Assembly (NCBI GenBank): GCA_050294475.1
Contig: JBNKOE010000019.1
Coordinates: forward strand, 1 to 64,000
Length of the DNA: 64,000 bases
Reading direction: 5' to 3'
Source: Thalassobellus sp050294475
GTDB taxonomy: Bacteria > Bacteroidota > Bacteroidia > Flavobacteriales > Flavobacteriaceae
Made by a program: the position numbers and the translations under genes. Below the pieces are notes generated by a model. The model did not search any database, had not been told where the DNA came from, and worked only from the letters and a program-made list of their open reading frames with translations. Shown here piece by piece: positions 58,155 to 64,000 of the stretch. The stretch's first letter is position 1. Each line of letters begins with the position of its first letter.

Positions 58155-58162
58155 TACATTTA
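58155..58162 (+). promoter_or_regulatory. -7-like box (TACATTTA) four nt before aroQ; leaderless mRNA predicted
   Basis: TACATTTA differs from TAnnTTTG only in the last base and is followed by CTTC and the aroQ ATG, the same 4-nt geometry as at rlmD and xerD. Confidence 0.5.
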
Positions 58163-58166
58163 CTTC

Positions 58167-58583
58167 ATGAAAAAACTAATAATAATCAACGGCCCCAACC
58201 TTAATCTTTTAGGTAAAAGAGAGCCTAATATTTATGGTAGTTTATCTTTTACAGAGTTTTTAGATGAAGTAGTTGGTAAATATCCTGATGTTGACATTGA
58301 TTATTTTCAATCGAATATAGAAGGTGAACTGATTGATAAGTTGCATGAAGTAGGTTTTAATTATGATGGTATTATTTTAAACGCTGCTGCATACACACAT
58401 ACATCAATAGGAATAGGTGACGCCGTTAAAGCTATTGAAACGCCTGTTGTAGAAGTGCATATTTCTAATACATTTAACAGAGAAGAATTTCGTCATCAAT
58501 CCTTTATTTCTCCTAATGCCAAAGGTGTTATTCTAGGTTTTGGTTTACAGAGTTATGAGTTGGCTATACAGAGCTTCATATAA
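58167..58583 (+). CDS. aroQ: Type II 3-dehydroquinate dehydratase
   Basis: A 138-residue AroQ of standard length for the shikimate pathway. Catalytic features are visible: IINGPNLNLLGKREPNIYG (catalytic Tyr and the flexible lid Arg), DYFQSNIEGELIDKLHEVG, NAAAYTHTSIGIGDAVK (Asn/His) and VEVHISNTFNREEFRHQSFIS. It dehydrates 3-dehydroquinate to 3-dehydroshikimate through an enolate, forming a dodecamer. It is followed by a strong hairpin terminator that also serves the convergent lipoprotein gene. Confidence 0.97.
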   Translation: MKKLIIINGPNLNLLGKREPNIYGSLSFTEFLDEVVGKYPDVDIDYFQSNIEGELIDKLHEVGFNYDGIILNAAAYTHTSIGIGDAVKAIETPVVEVHISNTFNREEFRHQSFISPNAKGVILGFGLQSYELAIQSFI

Positions 58584-58613
58584 CACCAGAGCATAACATG
58601 CTCTGGTGTTTAA
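58582..58613. terminator. Bidirectional hairpin between aroQ and the lipoprotein gene
   Basis: AACACCAGAGCAT (58582-58594) pairs perfectly with ATGCTCTGGTGTT (58598-58610) around a 3-nt loop, followed by a short T-rich stretch. Confidence 0.75.
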
Positions 58614-58627
58614 ATTTCAAATAAGAC

Positions 58628-60178
58628 CTATTGAACACGTGCTGGTTCAACACTAATGGAATACCAACCAGTTTGATATTCTCTTGTGGTAGATATAGGG
58701 CTAACATGGGTTAGAATGACATCATCTGCAAAATTAATAATGACCTCACCTAGTTGATCGTTCCCTTGAGTAAATGTTTTTTGAATGGTTTGCGTAGTAT
58801 TGGTTTCAAGTGAAGAACCAAACTTTAAGCCAATTTTTTTAAAAATACCATCAGTTGGATCAATTGAAAAATTATTAGCAAATTTTACAGATCTAGTATC
58901 CGTTAAAACAGTAGTGGTTGTAAGGTCTACTTCTTCAATTTCAATTTTTATGGATGATGCATATTGATTAAGATCCCAATTGAAAAGTGATAAATCTAGT
59001 GGCATGGATTTAAGAGAAATAGAGACCATTTCAAAATATACATTCAAAGCAATATTTTTATATGTAAGGTCAAAAAGTTGGTCAGGGTTAGCAGGAAAAT
59101 AAGTTATTAACTCTTCTCCAATACCATTACGTCCGTTTATCAAAACTCTTACTTTAAATTCAAAAGCACCACCAGTCCAATTAGATTCCCAAGCCTTTTT
59201 GATATATCTATATTCAGGGTCACCAGTTTGATCAGAAATTTTATTGTATGCAGCGGTCGCATCACCTCTTAATGAAAATTGAGTAATATGTTCTTGGAAA
59301 TCATATTGAAATTGATCTTTAGTATTAGATGGAGTTAAATTATAATATATGTAATCCCTTTGCCAGCCATCTGCGTTTTTATAGATGTTATAGGCATCAA
59401 TTAACTTTGGATCTATGTTGTTTGCTACTCTAGATAATAATTTAGAGGATTTCTTGTTTGTTGAATTAAACTCAAGTGAGTTATTAAATACATCATCTAA
59501 GAATTTAAACTCATAACTATTGTCAGAAGTTTTTAAAATACTTCCTTTTACACTTTTATTCAATTTAAGGTCTAAGTTATTAACAATAATACGTTCATTA
59601 TCTTTTATTACAACAACTGGAAAGCTTGGTATGTATCTTCCTTTTAGAATGTATTCCTTGTTATCACTTGTAAACATGGGCACATGATTGGTTGTTGTCA
59701 TGCGAATTGCTACTTCTGGAATTTCATTTTGTATGTCCCACGTATTAGCAGAGAAAGACCCTTCTGGTAATTCAGGAACAAAAATGGTTAAAAGGGGTAG
59801 GTTGTTTTCAATTTCAGCTAGTCTATTTTTATCTTTGAAATAGCCCTCTAAAATATCTCTAAAAGATCTATTATTTGACATCTTTTTATTTTTTACTAAT
59901 TGATAAAGTACATCATAATCTTTATCAAACATTTTAAGGGCTTCTCCTTTAATAAGCTTTCTAATTTCTATATTATCTTTTAAGGCTTGTACTAAGGCTT
60001 TGGCAAAATCACGTTTTAATTCCGATTTATAATCGTATTCTACTTTTAATTCAGAATCATCAATGCTGGATAGACTTGAGCTAATATCTTCCCTTTCACA
60101 AGAAAAGAATATTGCAACAAACAAGAAAAGAATATTGAAACAAGAAGGCTTTAAAGAATATACTAAGTTTTTTTTCAT
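58628..60178 (-). CDS. Large lipoprotein of unknown function
   Basis: A 516-residue protein with a lipoprotein signal in the first ~27 residues (NILFLFVAIFFSCEREDIS, lipid Cys about 27). The next ~120 residues are helical and charged (YDYKSELKRDFAKALVQALKDNIEIRKLIKGEALKMFDKDYDVLYQLV). A beta-rich region with TWDIQNEIPEVAIRMTTTNHVPMF and a C-terminal segment with repeated Thr/Ile strands (TTTTVLTDTRSVKFANNFSIDPTDG) follow. I recognise no family. It is a single minus-strand gene; an IS982-like element lies about 225 bp upstream of its start, a possible source of altered expression. Confidence 0.75.
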   Translation of the reverse strand: MKKNLVYSLKPSCFNILFLFVAIFFSCEREDISSSLSSIDDSELKVEYDYKSELKRDFAKALVQALKDNIEIRKLIKGEALKMFDKDYDVLYQLVKNKKMSNNRSFRDILEGYFKDKNRLAEIENNLPLLTIFVPELPEGSFSANTWDIQNEIPEVAIRMTTTNHVPMFTSDNKEYILKGRYIPSFPVVVIKDNERIIVNNLDLKLNKSVKGSILKTSDNSYEFKFLDDVFNNSLEFNSTNKKSSKLLSRVANNIDPKLIDAYNIYKNADGWQRDYIYYNLTPSNTKDQFQYDFQEHITQFSLRGDATAAYNKISDQTGDPEYRYIKKAWESNWTGGAFEFKVRVLINGRNGIGEELITYFPANPDQLFDLTYKNIALNVYFEMVSISLKSMPLDLSLFNWDLNQYASSIKIEIEEVDLTTTTVLTDTRSVKFANNFSIDPTDGIFKKIGLKFGSSLETNTTQTIQKTFTQGNDQLGEVIINFADDVILTHVSPISTTREYQTGWYSISVEPARVQ

Positions 60179-60403
60179 TATTTTAAATTTTAAAAAATAT
60201 TAAATATCATTATAGCACTATAAGACCATAATGTCTGAGTTAGCCGAAGTATTAAAGTTTAAAACTAGCGCTAGTTTAAGATTAATCTATGGTGTCTAAA
60301 TTTAATTTATCATCGGCTAAGTTGATAGCTAAATTTGGATAAATCAAAAGTAAGAAAAATATATTTGTAATGGAAGTAAAGTCTTTAAAAAAATATTGAC
60401 TTA

Positions 60404-61368
60404 ACCCGTAGTGCATTTAGATAAAGTTGTGCATATTACTAAAATCAGTAAATTGATTTAACCACAAATCAATGACAATGCACAACTTCAAGGCAAATTA
60501 CGAGAAAATATTAGAAGTATTGAACACAATAGAGTCAAAATCTAATTTTTTACATCAAATTAGAGTGCAAAAATTAACAGATAAAGAATAGATTGCGATT
60601 AATTTAACATCAGAGTATATGAGTGTGGATAGAGAGCATCAGCTTTTTAGAATATTACCTGTTGAATTATTAGATAAGATAGAACGTAGTGTTTATAATA
60701 GGCGTAAGCGAAAACTGTTTCCATTTATTGAACAAATAAGAGTAAAACTATCAGATTTATTTAATGAATTTGAAGATTATTACTTGATTGACAGTATACC
60801 CTTAGAGGTTTGTAAATTATCTAGAAGCACCGTTCTAAAATTAGCAAAGAACAAATCGAAAGTATTCCAGATAAAGGGTATTGCGCTTCTCAAGGGGTGA
60901 ATTATTATGGCTATAAATTGCATGCAGTATGCTCGGTTAGAGAAGTGTTTAAGAGTTTAGACTTTAGTCCTGCTTCTGTACACGATGTAAACTATTTAAA
61001 GGGTATCAAGCATCAACTTAAAGACTGTACTTTAATTGGAGATGGAGGTTATTTATCAGCAGATATCCAATTGAATTTGTTTGAAACTTGTAAGATTAAA
61101 TTAAATACACCTATGAGAATAAATCAAATGACTTACAAGAAGCAACCTTATATTTTTAGAAAATCCAGAAAACGCATAGAAACATTGTTTTCTTAATTAT
61201 GCAATCAATTTATGATTAGAAGAAATTACTCTAAAACATTGCAAGGATTTAAAACTAGAGTTTTATCTAAAATAACAGCCTTAACCGTGGTTCAATATAT
61301 CAACAAATTCATATTAAATAGAAATATCAATAATATTAAAATTAATCTAGCCTAAATGTACTACGGGT
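60404..61368 (+). mobile_element. Degenerate IS982-family insertion sequence with intact ends
   Basis: The terminal inverted repeats are ACCCGTAGTGCATTTAG (60404-60420) and the reverse complement of 61352-61368, differing at one position. The flanks carry a perfect 7-bp target duplication, TGACTTA, at 60397-60403 and 61369-61375. Element length is 965 bp, normal for IS982. The transposase inside is broken in three places. Intact ends and target duplication mean the insertion is not old, and it could still be mobilised by a full copy elsewhere. Confidence 0.9.
60478..61355 (+). pseudogene. IS982-family transposase, disrupted by two stops and a frameshift
   Basis: The reading frame begins MHNFKANYEKILEVLNTIES and resembles IS982-family DDE transposases. 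Lesions: TAG at 60589-60591; a one-base loss near 60831-60834 that shifts the frame (STVLKL... against SKISKEQIESIPDKGYCASQ, the expected continuation); and TAA at 61194-61196 where Gln is expected (FS-stop-LCNQFMIRRNY). Downstream sequence continues TLQGFKTRVLSKITALTVVQYINKF to the natural stop at 61353-61355. The middle portion keeps YYGYKLHAVC and GDGGYLSADIQL, including a likely catalytic Asp. No functional transposase can be made. Confidence 0.88.
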
Positions 61369-61576
61369 TGACTTATTATAAATTCTAACATGTGTTAAAG
61401 AACTATATGAATAAAAAAATGCGATTCAAATATTTGAATTGCATTTTTTTATAATTGAGATTTTCTTACAAACTTAACTTATTGTTTTGTTTAATTTATA
61501 ATTTACTTGTGAGAATTTTAAGAAGACTTTCGTTTAGATTTGTTTTGTATTAATCAATAAAACGAAATCTATTGTG

Positions 61577-62060
61577 ATGAATAAAATTACTTTTATACTT
61601 TTTTTTATAAGTTCTTATATTGTTTTTTCACAAGAGAAAAGAGAAACAAACTTTTTTATTGAATCTGATGATGTTAACATATTAAATACACCAAGGTTTT
61701 ATAGAAATTATTTTTCTGAGTACCATTTAAATGAAAATTGGTTTTTTAGAATGGAAATGTTGGAAAGAAGTAATAATAATTTAAAGTTATACACTTATAG
61801 AGCACCCTTTATTGGCTAAATATAAAAAAAGCAATAAGCTTAGTGTTTTATTTGGAACTAAAGTAGATGTGTTAAAAACAGATGGAAAGGTTAATGATGT
61901 GTCTTTGTATTCTACTTTTGGTATACAGTATGATGTTTCTAAAAGTACACTATTGGAAGCTAGATTTAATTATAGATTATCAAATGGTACTTCAATAATT
62001 CCAGATTATACTTTTGGTTCTAAAACGTCATTTATGGTAGGTTCGAAAATTAAATTTTAA
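61577..62060 (+). pseudogene. Frameshifted small outer-membrane/secreted protein gene
   Basis: The first frame (61577-61819) has a signal peptide MNKITFILFFISSYIVFSQ and RETNFFIESDDVNILNTPRFYRNYFSEYHLNENWFFRM, ending LYTYRAPFIG-stop. Skipping one base at about 61812-61816 gives AKYKKSNKLSVLFGTKVDVLKTDGKV ... STLLEARFNYRLSNGTSIIP ... SFMVGSKIKF, which reads as the second half of the same ~160-residue beta-barrel-like protein. Both halves have strand-rich composition and the frames overlap by 8 nt. A frameshift in one gene is the best explanation; two overlapping genes with a TTG start for the second is less likely. Confidence 0.65.
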
Positions 62061-62083
62061 AAATTGTAATTCAATATAAAAAC

Positions 62084-62113
62084 AAAAAGTTCCGATTAAA
62101 ATCGGAACTTTTT
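62084..62113. terminator. Bidirectional terminator between the frameshifted gene and lpd
   Basis: AAAAAGTTCCGAT (62084-62096) pairs perfectly with ATCGGAACTTTTT (62101-62113) around a 4-nt loop, with T runs for both strands. Confidence 0.85.
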
Positions 62114-62143
62114 TATATCTAAGTTTCTAGAAATCTAAGCAAT

Positions 62144-63520
62144 TTATATATGAATACATTCATCATAAGCATCAGCAACAGCTTCCATAACCGCTTCACT
62201 CATAGTTGGGTGTGGGTGAACTGTTTTTAATACTTCATGACCTGTAGTTTCAAGTTTTCTGCCTAAAACGGCTTCAGCAATCATATCGGTTACACCAGCT
62301 CCAATCATATGACAACCTAACCATTCGCCATATTTAGCATCAAAAATAACTTTTACAAAGCCATCTTTGTTTCCACCAGCACTCGCTTTACCAGAAGCAG
62401 AAAAAGGGAATTTACCAACTTTAATATCGATACCTTTATCTTTAGCTTGTTTTTCAGTTAATCCAACAGAAGCAATCTCTGGAGAGCAATATGTACAACC
62501 AGGAATGTTTCCATAGTCTAAAGCTTCTACATGTTGTCCTGCAAGTTTTTCAACACAAAGAATCCCTTCAGCAGAAGCAACATGTGCTAAAGCTTGTCCA
62601 GGAGTAACATCGCCAATAGCAAAATATCCTGGAATGTTAGTTTGGTAAAAATCGTTCACTAATATTTTATCTCTATCTACTACAATACCTACATCTTCTA
62701 ATCCAATATTTTCGATATTGGTTTTAATACCAACAGCAGAAAGTATAATGTCTGCTTCTAATACTTCTTCTCCTTTACTAGTTTTAACAGTTGCTTTAAC
62801 GCCTTTTCCAGAAGTATCAACTTTAGTAACTTCAGCCGATGTCATAATATTTATACCACTCTTTTTAAAAGAACGCTCTAATTGTTTAGAAACATCTTCA
62901 TCTTCAACAGGCACTATGTTAGGTAAATATTCGACAATAGTAACTTCTGTTCCCATTGAATTGTAGAAATAAGCAAATTCAACTCCAATAGCCCCAGAAC
63001 CAACCACAATCATTTTCTTTGGTTGTTTTGGCAAAGTCATAGCTTCTCTATAACCAATTACTTTTTTTCCATCTTGAGGTAAACTAGGTAACTCACGTGA
63101 GCGTGCTCCTGTAGCAATTATAATATTATCGGCACTATATTCAGTACCATCAACGTCAATTTTTTTGCCAGGTTTTAATTTTCCATAGCCATTAATAACG
63201 TCAATTTTATTTTTTTTCATCAAAAACTGAACACCTTTACTCATGCCTTCAGCAACACCACGGCTACGTTTTACAACAGCGTCAAAATCTTTATCATATT
63301 CTTTAACAGATAATCCATAATCATTTGCATGTTTAAGATATTCAAAAACTTGAGCAGATTTTAATAAAGCTTTTGTTGGGATACATCCCCAATTTAAACA
63401 AACTCCACCAAGATTTTCTTTTTCAACTATGGCGGTTTTAAAACCTAACTGAGAGGCTCTAATAGCTGTAACATAACCACCAGGACCACTTCCTAGAACA
63501 ATAATATCGTATTTACTCAT
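62144..63520 (-). CDS. lpd: Dihydrolipoyl dehydrogenase
   Basis: A 458-residue flavoprotein disulfide reductase, the E3 component of 2-oxo-acid dehydrogenase complexes. The FAD-binding start YDIIVLGSGPGGYVTAIRA and the redox-active disulfide C41-C46 in GGVCLNWGCIPTK are intact. The NAD domain shows VVGSGAIGVEFAYF, and the C-terminal interface carries the catalytic His-Glu pair in VHPHPTMSEAVMEA. It regenerates oxidised lipoamide while producing NADH. No E1/E2 genes are adjacent, so it may serve several complexes. Confidence 0.96.
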   Translation of the reverse strand: MSKYDIIVLGSGPGGYVTAIRASQLGFKTAIVEKENLGGVCLNWGCIPTKALLKSAQVFEYLKHANDYGLSVKEYDKDFDAVVKRSRGVAEGMSKGVQFLMKKNKIDVINGYGKLKPGKKIDVDGTEYSADNIIIATGARSRELPSLPQDGKKVIGYREAMTLPKQPKKMIVVGSGAIGVEFAYFYNSMGTEVTIVEYLPNIVPVEDEDVSKQLERSFKKSGINIMTSAEVTKVDTSGKGVKATVKTSKGEEVLEADIILSAVGIKTNIENIGLEDVGIVVDRDKILVNDFYQTNIPGYFAIGDVTPGQALAHVASAEGILCVEKLAGQHVEALDYGNIPGCTYCSPEIASVGLTEKQAKDKGIDIKVGKFPFSASGKASAGGNKDGFVKVIFDAKYGEWLGCHMIGAGVTDMIAEAVLGRKLETTGHEVLKTVHPHPTMSEAVMEAVADAYDECIHI

Positions 63521-63600
63521 GTGTTATTTTTTAGGCTACGAATTTACGAAATCGAATTTGAATAATAAATTTTAGAAACCTATAAATTTATATCTTTTAC

Positions 63601-63608
63601 TACCTTTG
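63601..63608 (+). promoter_or_regulatory. Bacteroidota -7 box (TACCTTTG) for the NADH dehydrogenase gene
   Basis: TACCTTTG matches TAnnTTTG exactly and lies 17 bp before the ATG at 63626. Confidence 0.6.
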
Positions 63609-63625
63609 CTTTGCAATATTATTTT

Positions 63626-64000
63626 ATGAATATACCAAGAACGAGTTTTCCAAGAATTGTTATTATAGGTGGCGGTTTTGCTGGAATAGCCTTAGCAAAA
63701 AAATTATCGAAACAAGAAGTTCAAGTTGTTTTATTAGATAAGAATAATTATCATACCTTTCAACCGCTTTTATATCAGGTTTCTACGGGTGGTTTAGAAC
63801 CCGATTCTATTGCGTACCCTATTAGAAAAATTCTTAAAGATTTCCCTAACTTTTATTTCAGATTAGCAAATGTTAATGAGATAGATATAGAAAATAATGC
63901 TGTTAAAACAGATATTGGCGATTTAAAATTTGATTATTTGGTTGTTGCTTCAGGCTCTAAAACGAATTATTTTGGCAATTCTGAAATAGAAAAACACAGT
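63626..64000 (+). CDS. Type II NADH dehydrogenase / NAD(P)-FAD oxidoreductase, N-terminal part
   Basis: 125 codons are visible before the window ends. The FAD-binding motif is FPRIVIIGGGFAGIALAKKLS, followed by VVLLDKNNYHTFQPLLYQVSTGGLEPDSIAYPIRK and the second-strand FDYLVVASGSKTNYFG. This is the NDH-2 pattern: the YHTFQPLLYQVSTGGL stretch is particularly typical. The enzyme passes electrons from NADH to quinone without pumping protons. The C-terminal membrane-binding part lies outside the window. Confidence 0.9.
   Translation, partial: MNIPRTSFPRIVIIGGGFAGIALAKKLSKQEVQVVLLDKNNYHTFQPLLYQVSTGGLEPDSIAYPIRKILKDFPNFYFRLANVNEIDIENNAVKTDIGDLKFDYLVVASGSKTNYFGNSEIEKHS

Noticed and set aside
60179..60403. 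Possible promoter or RNA between the large lipoprotein gene and the IS
   Set aside because: AT-rich with no exact -7 box, no stable hairpin and no repeat I could support.

Overview
The window looks like the chromosome of a marine-type member of the Flavobacteriaceae (Bacteroidota). It is strongly AT-rich. Start sites are preceded by the Bacteroidota -7 box TAnnTTTG rather than Shine-Dalgarno sequences. Family content agrees: a protein with a type IX secretion (T9SS) C-terminal sorting signal, a carboxypeptidase-regulatory-domain TonB receptor, and the families DUF4290, DUF4294, DUF5362, DUF6048, DUF6452 and DUF6768, DUF2752 and 'CCC motif' membrane proteins, plus a START-like protein next to a class IV aminotransferase.

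Layout. 0-2 kb: the edge of a possible integrative element (24-bp palindrome with an extra half-site, tyrosine recombinase, frameshifted zinc-ribbon gene) ending at tRNA-Met(CAT). 2-13 kb: housekeeping genes (START protein, class IV aminotransferase, YqgE, HU, fmt, recQ, a P-loop ATPase, DUF493, DUF4290, a MurA with Asp at the catalytic-Cys position, DinB, ABC exporter). 13-19 kb: a YhdH/AcuI-type oxidoreductase followed 2 nt after its stop by a 132-bp integron attC-like site, a divergent HxlR regulator, Crp/Fnr plus YceI, a lone DEAD-box RecA1 domain, and a TPR-TM-LuxR-type regulator. 19-27 kb: PrsW, NUDIX, M42 peptidase, DUF4294, hemolysin III, GNAT, ZIP transporter and methyltransferases, interspersed with REP-like palindromes. 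27.5-34 kb: a repeat-rich accessory stretch with a DEDD exonuclease, a NUC1-type endonuclease, a two-domain cytidine deaminase, membrane proteins and a HipBA toxin-antitoxin pair. 34-47 kb: DUF6048/DUF6452/rlmD, a sigma factor with a DUF6768 partner, cytochrome c, rocD followed by a decayed DUF5362 gene, surface proteins, an Smr protein and a cysteine desulfurase. 47-55 kb: TonB receptor, M23 peptidase, zapA - predicted 6S RNA - rny, a long imperfect hairpin, and xerD. 55-58.6 kb: a fused GpsA-TagD gene (predicted to make CDP-glycerol from dihydroxyacetone phosphate) overlapping a LicD transferase gene, then an outer-membrane protein and aroQ. 58.6-64 kb: a large unknown lipoprotein, a dead IS982-like element with intact ends and a 7-bp target duplication, a frameshifted outer-membrane gene, lpd, and the start of a type II NADH dehydrogenase.

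The most interesting observations are the GpsA-TagD fusion with LicD (a compact phosphoglycerol-decoration cassette in a Gram-negative), the attC-like site behind the oxidoreductase gene, the structured RNA between zapA and rny, the repeated TAnnTTTR-N4-ATG geometry that predicts leaderless mRNAs, and several freshly broken genes. All calls come from reading the sequence. No database search was possible.
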